From the NCBI GenBank assembly GCA_020060215.1, contig JAGVAP010000055.1:1-56174 (forward strand): a stretch of 56,174 bases of DNA, read 5' to 3'. This DNA comes from Deltaproteobacteria bacterium (GTDB lineage: Bacteria > Desulfobacterota > DSM-4660 > Desulfatiglandales > HGW-15). The notes under the pieces are model-generated. The model saw only the letters and a program-made list of their open reading frames with translations. It made no database searches and had not been told where the DNA came from. The position numbers and the translations under genes are program-made. Numbering within the stretch: the first letter of the stretch is position 1; each line of letters opens with the position of its first letter. Below, one piece after another: positions 9,017-18,405 of this stretch.

Positions 9017-11599
9017 ATGCGTTTCGATAAATTCACAACCAAGTCCCAGGAGGTCATCCAGGGTGCTCAGCAACTCGCGGACAGACTGGGCCATCAGCAG
9101 GTGGAGCCCGAGCACCTCCTCAGGGTGATCCTCTCGCAAAAGGAAGGGGTTATCCCGCCTCTACTCGGGAAAACGGGGACCACTCAGGGACAGGTGGTGC
9201 AGGACGTGGAAGAACTTCTCCAAAGAATTCCGAGTGTCTCGGGAGCCGGGGCAGGGCAGGTCTATATCTCACCAAGAACCAAAGGGGTCCTTGATCGGGC
9301 TTTCGAAGAAGCGGATCAGATGAAGGACGAATACGTGAGTCTTGAACATATCCTCCTGGCCATGCTGGAGGAGAAGGGGACCGAGCTCAACCGGGTTCTC
9401 CTCAGGGCGGGACTCACCCGCGATGCGGTCCTGAAGGCCCTTGTGGATATCCGCGGCGGCCAGAGGATCACGGACCAGAACCCCGAGGACAAATACCAGG
9501 CCCTGGAGCGATTCGGCAGGGATCTTACGGCCATCGCAGGAAAGGGCGGGCTGGATCCGGTGATTGGAAGAGATGAAGAGGTCCGGAGGATCATCCAGGT
9601 CCTCTCGAGAAGGACCAAGAATAACCCGGTGCTCATCGGGGAGCCGGGTGTCGGAAAGACCGCTATCGTCGAAGGGTTGGCGCAGCGGATCGTACAGGGG
9701 GACGTCCCCGAGACCCTGAAGGAGAAACGGGTGGTCGCCCTGGACATCGGGGCCCTCATAGCCGGAGCCAAGTACCGCGGGGAGTTCGAAGATCGGCTCA
9801 AGGCCGTGCTCAAGGAGGTCATCGACGCACAGGGGAGGATCATCCTCTTCATCGATGAGATGCATACCCTGGTCGGGGCCGGCGCTGCGGAAGGTGCCGT
9901 GGACGCCTCCAACATGCTCAAGCCCGCACTGGCACGGGGCGAGCTCCGCTGCGTGGGCGCGACGACCATCAAGGAATACCGAAAGCACATCGAAAAGGAC
10001 GCTGCCCTGGAGAGGCGATTCCAGCCCGTCATGGTGGATGAACCCACCGTGGAGGACACCATATCCATCCTGAGGGGTCTCAAGGAGAAGTATGAAGTCC
10101 ACCACGGGGTCCGGATCAAGGATTCCGCACTGGTCGCCGCAGCGACCCTTTCCCATCGCTATATTACGGACCGGTTCCTCCCGGACAAGGCGATCGACCT
10201 GATCGATGAGGCGACTTCCAGGCTGAGGATCGAGATCGACAGCATGCCCTCGGAGATCGACGACATTCAACGCAAGGTCACTCAGCTGGAGATCGAGCGT
10301 GAAGCCCTCAAGAAGGAAAAGGACCCTGGCTCCATTGAGAGACTCGAGAAGATCGAATCGGAGATCCATCAGCTCAGGTCCGAATCCGAGGAGATGATCT
10401 CCCACTGGAAGAGGGAAAAGGAGGCCATCGCACGGATCCGGGAGATCAAGGAAAGGCTCGAGGCGACCAGGAACGAGGCGCAGATCGCTGAGCGCCAGGG
10501 GGACCTGTCCCGCGCCGCGGAGCTCAAGTACGGCACCTTGATCGAATTGGAGAAAAGGCTGCAGGAGGAGAACAGGTCGCTGGAAGAGCTCCAACAGGGG
10601 ACAAAGATGTTGAAGGAGGAGGTAGACAGCGAAGATGTGGCAGAGGTCGTCGGCAAATGGACCGGCATCCCCGTGTCCCGCCTGCTCGAGGGTGAACGGG
10701 AAAAGCTCCTGAAGATGGAGGAGAGACTGGAGCGGCGGGTGATCGGTCAGAAGAAGGCCATCATCGCGGTGTCCAATGCGGTGCGGCGGGCACGCTCGGG
10801 CCTTCAGGACCCGAACCGGCCGATCGGGTCGTTCATCTTCATGGGTCCGACGGGCGTCGGCAAGACCGAGCTGGCCAGGGCCCTCGCGGAGTTTCTCTTC
10901 GACGATGAACAGTACATGGTCCGGGTGGACATGTCCGAGTACATGGAAAAGCACTCCGTGGCTCGACTGATCGGTGCACCCCCGGGCTATGTAGGATATG
11001 AGGAAGGGGGCTATCTCACCGAAGCGGTCCGGCGCCATCCGTACTCGGTGGTGCTCTTCGACGAGATCGAAAAGGCCCATCCGGACGTGTTCAACGCACT
11101 TCTCCAGATCCTGGACGACGGACGATTGACCGATGGAAAGGGGCGCACCGTGGATTTCAAGAACACGGTGCTCATCATGACCTCGAATGTCGGGAGCCAG
11201 TGGATCCGGGAATGGAAGGACCGGAACGAAGAGGAGATGGAGAAGCGGGTCATGGAGACCCTCAGGTCCACCTTCAGGCCCGAGTTCCTGAACAGGATCG
11301 ATGAGATCATCATCTTCAATTCCCTCGGCCACGATGAGATCAAGAAGATCGTGGACATCCAGGTAGGGCTGCTGAGCAGACGGCTGGAGGGTTCGAAGAT
11401 CACTCTGGAGCTCACCGACAGGGCAAAGGATTTCCTCGTGAACGTCGGTTTCGACCCCGACTATGGGGCCCGGCCGCTCAAGAGGACGATCCAGCACCTC
11501 ATCCAGGATCCGCTGGCCGTCAAGATCCTCTCCGGCGAGGTGAAGGAAGGCGCTCTCGTGAACGTCGATGTGGAGAACGGCAAGGTGGTTTTCAAGTGA
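9017..11599 (+). CDS. clpB: ATP-dependent chaperone ClpB
   Basis: An 860-residue AAA+ disaggregase. Its parts are: an N-terminal Clp repeat domain ([20 protein letters not shown] start); the first nucleotide-binding domain with Walker [10 protein letters not shown] near residue 208 and Walker [16 protein letters not shown]; a long coiled-coil middle domain (about 400-525) that distinguishes ClpB from ClpA/ClpC; and the second domain with Walker [10 protein letters not shown] near 610. With DnaK/DnaJ/GrpE it rescues aggregated proteins. The start at 9017 has an AGGAGG site; 22 extra upstream codons are unconserved. Its 3' end overlaps the convergent IHF-like gene by 8 bases. Confidence 0.98.
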   Translation: MRFDKFTTKSQEVIQGAQQLADRLGHQQVEPEHLLRVILSQKEGVIPPLLGKTGTTQGQVVQDVEELLQRIPSVSGAGAGQVYISPRTKGVLDRAFEEADQMKDEYVSLEHILLAMLEEKGTELNRVLLRAGLTRDAVLKALVDIRGGQRITDQNPEDKYQALERFGRDLTAIAGKGGLDPVIGRDEEVRRIIQVLSRRTKNNPVLIGEPGVGKTAIVEGLAQRIVQGDVPETLKEKRVVALDIGALIAGAKYRGEFEDRLKAVLKEVIDAQGRIILFIDEMHTLVGAGAAEGAVDASNMLKPALARGELRCVGATTIKEYRKHIEKDAALERRFQPVMVDEPTVEDTISILRGLKEKYEVHHGVRIKDSALVAAATLSHRYITDRFLPDKAIDLIDEATSRLRIEIDSMPSEIDDIQRKVTQLEIEREALKKEKDPGSIERLEKIESEIHQLRSESEEMISHWKREKEAIARIREIKERLEATRNEAQIAERQGDLSRAAELKYGTLIELEKRLQEENRSLEELQQGTKMLKEEVDSEDVAEVVGKWTGIPVSRLLEGEREKLLKMEERLERRVIGQKKAIIAVSNAVRRARSGLQDPNRPIGSFIFMGPTGVGKTELARALAEFLFDDEQYMVRVDMSEYMEKHSVARLIGAPPGYVGYEEGGYLTEAVRRHPYSVVLFDEIEKAHPDVFNALLQILDDGRLTDGKGRTVDFKNTVLIMTSNVGSQWIREWKDRNEEEMEKRVMETLRSTFRPEFLNRIDEIIIFNSLGHDEIKKIVDIQVGLLSRRLEGSKITLELTDRAKDFLVNVGFDPDYGARPLKRTIQHLIQDPLAVKILSGEVKEGALVNVDVENGKVVFK

Positions 11600-12008
11600 T
11601 GACGCGGGTGGCGGGTTGCCTGATGCGGGTGGAAGCCCGTGGAACGCAACCCGCAGCCTCGCGGCCGCCCGGCTCATGCGTCTCCCGCAGCTGCCTGGAT
11701 GCATGAAAGGTGACCACCCTCCTGGACTCCAGGAAGATCTGCTCACCGGTTCTCGGGTTCCTCCCTTTTCGCGCCCACTTGAACTTCACCTGGAACTTGC
11801 CGAACCCCGAGATCAGGACGGCATCCCCTCGCTCCAGGGCCCGTTTGATGATCTCGAACATGGAGTCCACGATCTGGGCGGCGCGCCTCCTGCTCAGGGG
11901 TATGTGGTTCATCTCCGGGAAGAGAAACTGCTGGCGTTCCCGCTTCCGCCTCCTGAGGCGGACATTCTCCGCTATGCTCCTCGAAATCTGCTCTTTGGTC
12001 ATGGTCAT
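11592..12008 (-). CDS. IHF/HU-family DNA-binding protein with insertion and tail
   Basis: A 138-residue histone-like protein. The core is clearly [15 protein letters not shown] start, [34 protein letters not shown], then the DNA-binding arm [20 protein letters not shown] with the conserved Arg-Asn-Pro tip. Two features are unusual. An extra ~20 residues, very basic ([14 protein letters not shown] at 17-30), sit between helices 1 and 2, where normal proteins have a short turn. A 28-residue C-terminal extension reads into the clpB 3' end. The ATG at 12008 is one of two adjacent starts (MTMT). It should bend DNA; whether it pairs with a second IHF subunit is unknown. Confidence 0.8.
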   Translation of the reverse strand: MTMTKEQISRSIAENVRLRRRKRERQQFLFPEMNHIPLSRRRAAQIVDSMFEIIKRALERGDAVLISGFGKFQVKFKWARKGRNPRTGEQIFLESRRVVTFHASRQLRETHEPGGREAAGCVPRASTRIRQPATRVIT

Positions 12009-12102
12009 AGGCAGCGTTCCCCAGGAAAAGCCTTGGATCACTGAGAGTTAGTGGGAGACCATGGCACATTTGGGCCTGTTTGTCAATGAAGGCACCAAGA
12101 AC

Positions 12103-12188
12103 GATGCAAGATACAGGATGCAGGATAGAAGATCTTGCTGCACCCCGGACCTTGTCATGTAATTTCCTTCCATCCTGTATCCTGCATC
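12103..12188. repeat. Inverted repeat (GATACAGGATG family)
   Basis: GATGCAAGATACAGGATG at 12103-12120 is matched by CATCCTGTATCCTGCATC at 12171-12188 (17 of 18 complementary). The intervening 50 bases contain a further small palindrome. It occupies the promoter-side gap between the divergent IHF-like and RNase Z-like genes. A related pair, GATACTGGATG/CATCCAGTATC, occurs at 44185-44239. Confidence 0.65.
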
Positions 12189-12259
12189 GACCTCTTCTAT
12201 GCTTGGCCTGCAATTCGTGGTAACATCGAAAACGAGAAGTGAAACCGGAGCTGACCCCT

Positions 12260-13273
12260 ATGAGGCGTTCCTTCCGTGCCAGGTTGATTAATGACCCCTT
12301 CTCGGACCCCGGGCTGTTCGTCACCTTTCTCCTCCAGAAGCGTGCCTTCCTGTTCGACATCGGTGAGCTTCGAAATCTCTCCGCACGGGACCTCCTGAAG
12401 GTGACGCATGTCTTCGTGACCCATACTCACGTGGACCATTTCATCGGGTTCGATCATCTCCTCAGACTTACCCTCGGGAGAAACAAGGAGATCCACTTTT
12501 TCGGCCCCCCCGGGTTCTTCGGCCACGTAGAAGGAAAGCTGGCCGGGTACATTTGGAACCTGGTCGGCGAGTACCCGGAGGAGTCGATGATCAGGGTTTC
12601 GGAGGTCCATCCGGCATCGGTCAAGACCAAGGTCTATGTATGCAGGGAGCGATACAAGGCCAAAGGCCGGGTCCAGGAGACCTCCTTCGCCGGTACGCTG
12701 CTGGAGGATCCTTCGCTCCGGGTGAATGCGGCGTTCTTTGATCACCGCATCCCTTGCCTCGGATTCTCGCTGGTCGAGGATTTCTCGATCAAGATCCTGA
12801 AGGACAGGCTGACGGAGATGGGTCTGCCCGTCGGTCCATGGTTGACGCGCTTCAAGAAGGCCTTGGCGGAAGAAGAGGATCTAACAAGACCGTTCCGTGT
12901 CACCTGGGAAGATCACGGCACGGAAGGGAGGGAGAAGGAGTTCGTCCTGGGAGAGCTTGCCGAGAGGATCGCCATGGTCGCTCCCGGGCAGAAGATCACC
13001 TACCTGACAGACCTGATCGGCAGTCCCGAAAACCTTCGGGCAGCGGTGAGACTTGCTGAGGGTTCGGATCATCTCTTCATCGAGGCAGGTTTTCTTGACC
13101 GCGATCTGGACAAGGCCCGGGAAAAGTACCACCTGACCGCAAGGGAGGCAGGAGAACTGGCCGGGATGGCCAGGGTGAAGGAGTTTACCCTCTTCCACCA
13201 TTCCCCCCGCTATGTCGATCGGGTGGAGGAGCTTCAACAGGAAGCCATGGAGGCATTCAAAGACAGAGGATGA
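12260..13273 (+). CDS. Metallo-beta-lactamase-fold hydrolase, ribonuclease Z-like
   Basis: A 337-residue MBL-fold protein. The zinc motif THTHVDHFIGFD gives His55, His57, Asp59 and His60. LFDIGELRNL precedes it as in RNase Z/ElaC-type enzymes, and the late IEAGFL and FTLFHHSPRY segments fit the remaining metal ligands. RNase Z removes the 3' trailer of tRNA precursors. The exosite arm of true RNase Z is not obvious and the middle is longer than usual, so another phosphodiesterase role is possible. The start is placed at ATG 12260 (GGAG 9 bases upstream); a GTG at 12239 is the alternative. Confidence 0.75.
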   Translation: MRRSFRARLINDPFSDPGLFVTFLLQKRAFLFDIGELRNLSARDLLKVTHVFVTHTHVDHFIGFDHLLRLTLGRNKEIHFFGPPGFFGHVEGKLAGYIWNLVGEYPEESMIRVSEVHPASVKTKVYVCRERYKAKGRVQETSFAGTLLEDPSLRVNAAFFDHRIPCLGFSLVEDFSIKILKDRLTEMGLPVGPWLTRFKKALAEEEDLTRPFRVTWEDHGTEGREKEFVLGELAERIAMVAPGQKITYLTDLIGSPENLRAAVRLAEGSDHLFIEAGFLDRDLDKAREKYHLTAREAGELAGMARVKEFTLFHHSPRYVDRVEELQQEAMEAFKDRG

Positions 13274-13340
13274 GAAGTTGAGAGGTTGAGAGGACCAGGT
13301 CGGAGGCGATTGGCTCGGCCGGTAAGCCGTGTCCTGGAAA

Positions 13341-13409
13341 ACTGGAATGATGGAATGGTGGCTTGGTTCGTTGTTCTTTCGCAACATTCCAGTATTCCAT
13401 CATTCCAGT
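13341..13409. repeat. Inverted repeat (ACTGGAATGATGGAAT family)
   Basis: ACTGGAATGATGGAAT at 13341-13356 pairs perfectly with ATTCCATCATTCCAGT at 13394-13409, loop 37 bases. The same sequence family makes the inverted repeat at 31319-31448. With the element that follows, it fills the 345-base gap between the RNase Z-like and suhB genes; no gene is seen there. Confidence 0.7.
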
Positions 13410-13440
13410 ATGCGGCCAGCTGCATCGATTGTATAGGAAT

Positions 13441-13617
13441 CATGTCGGTAATGAATGCCGAGCATTGCCCTCTCAGTGATTCCTGTAGGATGGGTGGAGC
13501 GCAGCGAAACCCATCAGTTTTGAGGCTTGCGGCATGTTCAATCGCTCGAATGGATGGGTTTCGCTGCGCTCCACCCCATCCTTAGGAAGCTGCCCGAATT
13601 TGTGCAACGCTGGGGTT
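13441..13617. repeat. Dispersed ~175-bp repeat, copy 1
   Basis: This segment recurs in reverse orientation at 44961-45137. Both copies share the flank ...GAGCATTGCCC..., an inner pair of inverted arms (GGATGGGTGGAGCGCAGCGA and its complement near 13560-13588), and the far flank CCGAATTTGTGCAACGCT. The arms can fold into a long stem. The 'GGATGGGTGGAGCGCAGCGAAACCCATC'-type unit is, from general knowledge, a widespread intergenic repeat in proteobacteria. Confidence 0.75.
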
Positions 13618-13618
13618 C

Positions 13619-14392
13619 TCAGTCTCGAAGGGCGGTGAGCATTGCATCATGGATCAGACCATTGGACGCCACAATGGTCTCCGCGTAAGGGGAAAACGGG
13701 TGCGCCCCATAGGTGCTCACTCTTCCCCCCGCCTCCTCCAGGATGATCGCACCGGCCGCACTGTCCCACGGCTTCAACCCCTCCTCCCAGAATCCGTCGA
13801 ACACCCCGGAAGCCACATAACAGAGGTCGAGCGAAGCGGCGCCGGGCCTTCGGATGCCTTGCGCCCGGGTGAGCATGCTCCGGAAATTCCGGAGGACTCG
13901 ATCCGGATTTTGGTGTACAGTGTAAGGGAATCCCGTTGCCAGCAGGGAGTCTTGAAGCGCCGCGACGGCGGAGACGGAAATGGGTTTGCCGTTCAGGGAT
14001 GCGCCCTTTCCTTTAACGCCCTCATAGTGCTCCTTGAACACCGGGTTGAACACGGAGCCCAGCACGATCTCGCCTTGGACTTCCAGCGCTATGGAAACGG
14101 CGAAGAACGGAAAGGAATGGGCGAAGTTTGTGGTGCCGTCCAGCGGGTCTATGATCCAGACCCTTTCGGCATCCTGGTGGGACTCCCCGGACTCCTCGGC
14201 GAGGATGCCGTCATTGGGAAAGCGGCTCCGGATCATGTCCACAACAAGCTGTTCGGAGCGGAGGTCCCCATCGGTGACGAGGTCGATTTCACCCTTCTTC
14301 CTCGCCCCGGAGGTGTTTCCAAAGAGCTCCAGCAGGACCTTGCCCGCCGACCTGGCGGCCTTTCTGGCGAAAATGGATTCCTTCTCCCACAT
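13619..14392 (-). CDS. suhB: Inositol monophosphatase family protein
   Basis: A 257-residue member of the Li+-sensitive phosphatase superfamily. Metal-binding motifs are GILAEESGE (Glu67), WIIDPLDGTTNF (Asp82, Asp85) and, near residue 206, KPWDSAAGAIILEEAGG. It probably hydrolyses inositol-1-phosphate or related sugar phosphates. In enterobacteria the homologue SuhB also associates with rRNA antitermination complexes, but that role cannot be read from sequence. It is divergent from the rpsF cluster, sharing its intergenic region. The symbol is by family resemblance. Confidence 0.88.
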   Translation of the reverse strand: MWEKESIFARKAARSAGKVLLELFGNTSGARKKGEIDLVTDGDLRSEQLVVDMIRSRFPNDGILAEESGESHQDAERVWIIDPLDGTTNFAHSFPFFAVSIALEVQGEIVLGSVFNPVFKEHYEGVKGKGASLNGKPISVSAVAALQDSLLATGFPYTVHQNPDRVLRNFRSMLTRAQGIRRPGAASLDLCYVASGVFDGFWEEGLKPWDSAAGAIILEEAGGRVSTYGAHPFSPYAETIVASNGLIHDAMLTALRD

Positions 14393-14434
14393 GATCCGGC
14401 CTTTCTCCGAAGATCATACTTGGGAATGAAACCC

Positions 14435-14463
14435 TTGACAAGCCGGAATGTGGATGATACCTT
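14435..14463 (+). promoter_or_regulatory. Promoter for the rpsF-rpsR cluster
   Basis: A perfect -35 TTGACA (14435-14440), a 17-base spacer and TACCTT (14458-14463) as -10. This would give a leader of about 95 bases before rpsF. The leader has GC-rich hairpin potential (e.g. CTCCCGGTTTTGGGAG at 14527-14542). Confidence 0.5.
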
Positions 14464-14567
14464 CACATGTTTTATGACCAACTCCTTGCTCCGAGCCGCC
14501 CGAAGGGCCGGTGACAGGGGCCAAACCCTCCCGGTTTTGGGAGAAAAGTCCGGAAGGAGAGACTGTT

Positions 14568-14984
14568 ATGAGGTATTACGAGACCATTTTTATCGTGCAT
14601 CCGAATCTGAATGATGAGGAATGCAAGGAGGTCCAGAAGAAGTTCAGCGGCCTCGTGGAACGGTACAAGGGCGTCCTCGTGAAGATCGAGGAATGGGGAA
14701 ACCAGCGGCTTGCGTACCAGGTGAAGAAGTCCGACAGGGGCTACTTCATCCTCATGGGATTTTGCGCCGATTCCGGTCTGGTGCCTGAGCTCGAAAGGGA
14801 TCTCAAACTCGACGATCGGGTGCTCAAGTTCCAGACCGTCAAGGTCGCGGATCATGCGGATCCCGATGAGATGCTGCAGAAGCAGAACGAAGGCAAGAAG
14901 CAGGAAGTCGCGGAGGCGGTCCCGCCTGTGCCGGAACAACCTCCGGCAGAGGAGCCCGCAGGGGAGGTGAAGGCCGATGTTTGA
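14568..14984 (+). CDS. rpsF: 30S ribosomal protein S6
   Basis: A 138-residue S6. [20 protein letters not shown] is the family start. The ferredoxin-like core continues through [20 protein letters not shown] to about residue 95, followed by a charged Glu/Pro/Ala-rich tail typical of longer S6 proteins. S6 binds 16S rRNA with S18. The start has AAGGAG 8 bases upstream; 19 in-frame upstream codons are leader. It overlaps rpsR by 8 bases and opens the conserved S6-S18-L9-DnaB cluster. Confidence 0.98.
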   Translation: MRYYETIFIVHPNLNDEECKEVQKKFSGLVERYKGVLVKIEEWGNQRLAYQVKKSDRGYFILMGFCADSGLVPELERDLKLDDRVLKFQTVKVADHADPDEMLQKQNEGKKQEVAEAVPPVPEQPPAEEPAGEVKADV

Positions 14985-15225
14985 TAAGAATAGAAGGAAG
15001 ACCGCGTATCATCGTCGGAAGGTCTGCAGGTTCTGCGCCGACAGCAATCTCGCGATCGACTACAAGGATTTCAAGACCCTCAGGATGTTTACCACCGAAA
15101 GGGGCAAGATCATCCCAAGGAGAATTTCGGGGAATTGCGCAAAGCATCAGCGAATGGTCTCTGCTGCCATCAAACGATCGAGAAACATCGCCCTATTGCC
15201 ATTCACGACTTCGACGCTGAGGTAG
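14977..15225 (+). CDS. rpsR: 30S ribosomal protein S18
   Basis: An 82-residue S18 with the expected central helical core: [40 protein letters not shown] and the [13 protein letters not shown] [11 protein letters not shown]. It keeps CRFC near the N-terminus and GNC mid-protein; Cys-bearing (zinc-ribbon-like) S18 forms are known. It pairs with S6 in the 30S platform. Its ATG overlaps the S6 stop region. Confidence 0.98.
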   Translation: MFDKNRRKTAYHRRKVCRFCADSNLAIDYKDFKTLRMFTTERGKIIPRRISGNCAKHQRMVSAAIKRSRNIALLPFTTSTLR

Positions 15226-15289
15226 CCTCCGGCGGAGCGATTGCCATTCGTTCGCGGCTGGAGAGAGCCGGCGGACTGGACCATTGTCG

Positions 15290-16255
15290 ATGAAAGTCGC
15301 AGACGCTGCAGGTTGTTTCGGCGCATCGAGCGTCTTCCTGTTCGGGTCGGTACTGGTACCTTTCCTTGGACCCCTCCTGTCCATCCTGACGCCCTTGCCC
15401 TTTCTCTTCTACGGGAGCAAACTCGGGATCCAGGAGGGGATGAAGGTCTCCGCCGTTACGCTGCTCCTGCTGGCGATCATTTCCTATGCAACCGGAAGCG
15501 CTCAACTCATCTTTCTCGCCGTCGAGTTCTGCTGCCTCGGATTGATCATCTCCCTGCTCTACAACCGGGGCTATACGATCGGGTACACGATATCCTGGGG
15601 AACGACGCTGGTCCTTCTCCTGGGTCTCGTCGCCCTGGTCCTCATCGGCTGGTCCAGGGATGTGGGCCCCCTCGAACTGATCCGGATCCACATCCGGGAG
15701 AGCCTGAATGAGGCTGCGGTTCTGTACAGCCAGCTCGGCGGTGAAGAGACCAAGGGACTGGAGTTCCAGGGACACCTCCAGGCCGTCACCAGTGCGATTC
15801 TGAGGGTATACGCGGGTCTTCTGATTGTGGGGACGGGGTTTGTGGTCTGGTTCAACATCGTGATCAGCCGGCCCCTCTTTCGAATGGCGGGAGTCCAGTA
15901 CCCCGACTTCGGCCCCCTGGATCAATGGCAGGCGCCGGAGCACCTGGTCTGGGGGGTCATCGGTTCCGGTTTCGCTTTATTTTTGCCCCTTGGTCCTGTA
16001 CAATCCCTGGCCATCAATGTGCTCATCGTGTTGATGGCCGTGTACCTCTACAATGGCCTTTCCATTCTGGTCTTCTATCAGAAAAAACTCAATGTCCCGG
16101 CCTTTGTCAGGGCCGGCATCTATTTCCTGATCATCTTCCAGCAGGTTCTTCTGGTCGTTTTGGTTCTGGTGGGACTCTTTGATCAATGGGTCGACTTCAG
16201 GAGGATCCACAAGAAGGAAGGTGACAGCACCAACAGAGGGAGGATCGATTCATGA
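15290..16255 (+). CDS. DUF2232 (YybS-like) membrane protein
   Basis: About 321 residues with eight or so hydrophobic segments, no extracytoplasmic signal, and Gly/Phe-rich helices ending in a charged tail (DFRRIHKKEGDSTN). Position between S18 and L9 and this topology match the DUF2232/YybS family, which occupies the same place in many deltaproteobacteria and Firmicutes; its function is unknown. The start is uncertain: ATG 15290 is used, TTG 15284 is possible, and neither has a strong ribosome site. Its 3' end overlaps rplI by 4 bases (ATGA), so it is translated with the ribosomal genes. Confidence 0.8.
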   Translation: MKVADAAGCFGASSVFLFGSVLVPFLGPLLSILTPLPFLFYGSKLGIQEGMKVSAVTLLLLAIISYATGSAQLIFLAVEFCCLGLIISLLYNRGYTIGYTISWGTTLVLLLGLVALVLIGWSRDVGPLELIRIHIRESLNEAAVLYSQLGGEETKGLEFQGHLQAVTSAILRVYAGLLIVGTGFVVWFNIVISRPLFRMAGVQYPDFGPLDQWQAPEHLVWGVIGSGFALFLPLGPVQSLAINVLIVLMAVYLYNGLSILVFYQKKLNVPAFVRAGIYFLIIFQQVLLVVLVLVGLFDQWVDFRRIHKKEGDSTNRGRIDS

Positions 16256-16704
16256 AAATCATTTTGAAGCAGGACGTGGACTCCTTGGGCATGGAAGGGC
16301 AGACCTTTGAGGTGAAAGACGGCTATGCCCGGAACTATCTGATCCCCCAGGGGCTCGCGTTGGAGGCTACGAGGCAGAACATCAAGCTGATGGAGGCCCA
16401 AACCAAGAACATCGAGGAAAAGAGACTGAAGGCGAAGGGCGAGGCGGAAAGAGCCAAGCAGAGCCTCGGGGAGATGGTGGTGACCATCGCTCAGAAGGTG
16501 GGTGAGGAAGACAAGCTCTACGGATCCGTGACCAGCATGGACATCGCCGATCAGCTCGAAAGCAAAGGCGTGGTGCTCGACCGCAAGAGGATCAAGCTGG
16601 ACCGGCCGATCAAGACCCTGGGAGAGTTCATGGTGCCGGTAAAGCTCCACCCCGAGGTGACGGCCACCATCAAGGTCGTCGTGGTGCCGAAGGAAGGAGC
16701 CTGA
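16252..16704 (+). CDS. rplI: 50S ribosomal protein L9
   Basis: A 150-residue L9 with the N-terminal rRNA-binding domain (MKIILKQDVDSLGMEGQTFE; VKDGYARNYLIPQGLALEAT), the long connecting helix (about 45-75) and the C-terminal domain (KLYGSVTSMDIADQLESKG). Length and domain order are standard. The ATG overlaps the stop of the upstream membrane gene. Confidence 0.98.
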   Translation: MKIILKQDVDSLGMEGQTFEVKDGYARNYLIPQGLALEATRQNIKLMEAQTKNIEEKRLKAKGEAERAKQSLGEMVVTIAQKVGEEDKLYGSVTSMDIADQLESKGVVLDRKRIKLDRPIKTLGEFMVPVKLHPEVTATIKVVVVPKEGA

Positions 16705-16788
16705 TCGGGTGGCGGTGATGGCTGCAGGGGGAATCCGCGAACAGGCAAGGATCGGCTCCATCCAACAGAGGCAAAGACGGAGGTAGTC

Positions 16789-18165
16789 ATGCCTTCCCAC
16801 CCTCAAAGGGCAGAGACGATTGCTCCCGCTGTCTCCATGAAGGTGCCTCCGCAGGACATCGAGGCGGAGCAGGCGGTGCTTGCGGGTATCCTGATCAATA
16901 ACGAAGCCATGAACCAGGTCCTGGAGATCCTCTCCCCTGGGGATTTTTACCGCGAGGCCCATTCCCACATCTTCGATGCCATGATGGACCTCTACAACGG
17001 CAACGAGCCGGTCGACATCATCACCCTCTCCCATGGTTTGAAGCAGAAGGGCCGGCTGGACAGCGTGGGGGGCACTGTTTATCTCGCCTCGCTCATGGAT
17101 GCGGTCTCCACCTCGGCCGGAATCCTCTACCATTCGGAGATCATCCGGGATCTCTCGGTCAGGAGACGGCTCATCCTTCAGTGCGCCGCCATCTCGGAGA
17201 GCTGTTTCCAGAATTGGAGGCAGACCGACGAGATCCTCGATCTGGCCGAACAGTCGATCTTTGAGATCGCCGAAGCCAAGGTCAAGGAGGAGCTCGTCGG
17301 GCTCGACAGCATCGTCAAGGACACGTTCAAGAAGCTGGAGAGCATGTCGGAGAAGGAGGGCTTCATCACCGGCGTGCCCACGGGCTTCAAGGACTTCGAC
17401 CGGTACACGGCCGGTCTCCAACCCTCGGATCTGGTGATCATCGCAGGCCGGCCCGGCACCGGCAAGACTGCGTTCGCCCTCAATATCGTCTACAATGCCG
17501 CATCGGAAAGCAAGACCCGTGCGGCCGTCTTCTCCCTGGAAATGTCCAAGATGCAGTTGGGGATGAGGATGCTCGGGTTTGCGTCGAGTGTGGATATCAA
17601 GAAGGTCCGGACCGGTTCCTTTATCGACGGCCATGAATGGGACAGGATCACGAATGCCGCAAGCCAGCTTTCGGAGCTGCCGATCTACGTGGAGGATTCA
17701 TCGGCGTTGACCGTCCTGGAGATGAAGGCCAAGTGCCGCAGGCTGATGAAGAAGTCGGGCCTGGATCTCATCGTGGTGGATTACCTCCAGCTGGTCCAGG
17801 GACGGAAGTCGGCGGAGTCCCGCCAGATGGAGATCTCGGAGATATCGAGGTCTCTCAAGGGGCTCGCCAAGGACCTGAACGTCCCCATTATCGCCCTGTC
17901 GCAATTGAACCGCAAAGTGGAAGACAGGACCGTGAAGAAACCCCAGTTGGCCGACCTGCGCGAGAGCGGCGCCATCGAGCAGGACGCGGACGTCATCGTC
18001 TTCCTCTACCGGGACGAGTCGCAGCCCTCGGCCAGCCCGAATGTCGACATCATGAATGTGGACATCGCCAAGCAGAGAAACGGCCCCACGGGGGGCGTGA
18101 AGCTCACCTTCCTGAGGAGCTACACCCGGTTCCGGGACTACACGGAAGAGGACGGGCAGGGGTAG
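16789..18165 (+). CDS. dnaB: Replicative DNA helicase DnaB
   Basis: A 458-residue hexameric helicase. The N-terminal domain starts around VPPQDIEAEQAVLAGILINN. The RecA-like C-terminal domain has Walker A GRPGTGKTAFALN near residues 220-232, the FSLEMSKMQLGMRML segment, Walker B LIVVDYLQLVQG and the QLNRKVEDRT/LADLRESGAIEQDAD motifs. It unwinds DNA 5' to 3' at the replication fork. It is the last gene of the S6-S18-DUF2232-L9 unit, as is common in bacteria. No intein is present. Confidence 0.98.
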   Translation: MPSHPQRAETIAPAVSMKVPPQDIEAEQAVLAGILINNEAMNQVLEILSPGDFYREAHSHIFDAMMDLYNGNEPVDIITLSHGLKQKGRLDSVGGTVYLASLMDAVSTSAGILYHSEIIRDLSVRRRLILQCAAISESCFQNWRQTDEILDLAEQSIFEIAEAKVKEELVGLDSIVKDTFKKLESMSEKEGFITGVPTGFKDFDRYTAGLQPSDLVIIAGRPGTGKTAFALNIVYNAASESKTRAAVFSLEMSKMQLGMRMLGFASSVDIKKVRTGSFIDGHEWDRITNAASQLSELPIYVEDSSALTVLEMKAKCRRLMKKSGLDLIVVDYLQLVQGRKSAESRQMEISEISRSLKGLAKDLNVPIIALSQLNRKVEDRTVKKPQLADLRESGAIEQDADVIVFLYRDESQPSASPNVDIMNVDIAKQRNGPTGGVKLTFLRSYTRFRDYTEEDGQG

Positions 18166-18184
18166 CGGCGGACCTTCATAGGGG

Positions 18185-18345
18185 TTCGCCGGAAGTCCAA
18201 ATGACAAAGCTCGAATGACTAATCAAGCCTAAATGAATAAGGTCCAAACCAACGCCGGTTCATACCAAAGCGGCAGCTTGGCATTTGAATTTCGGCATCA
18301 TTTGATATTCGGATTTTTGGCTTTGGCATTCAGTCGACCCTTTTA
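18185..18345. repeat. Dispersed AT-rich repeat element
   Basis: The gap between dnaB and hflX contains an arm with CCAAATGACAAAGCTCGAAT (18198 onward) and a divergent partner with TTTGATATTCGGATTTTTGG (18300-18320). It is the same sequence style as the elements near 1358, 2787 and 33130. Non-coding. Confidence 0.5.
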
Positions 18346-18405
18346 GATCTGGACGGCCGCATGCTATAATGGTCTTCAGATAATCCCAACAAGAGGCCGG
18401 AAACC

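Noticed and set aside
9269..11746. 825-codon open frame on the minus strand opposite clpB
   Set aside because: It mirrors the clpB codon pattern in high-GC DNA; clpB is unmistakable and the antisense translation has no recognisable domain.
13470..13617. Short frame encoding SCRMGGAQRNPS...DGFRCAPP, present twice in the window
   Set aside because: Conserved only because it lies in the dispersed inverted repeat; the palindromic DNA explains it and no start signal is associated.
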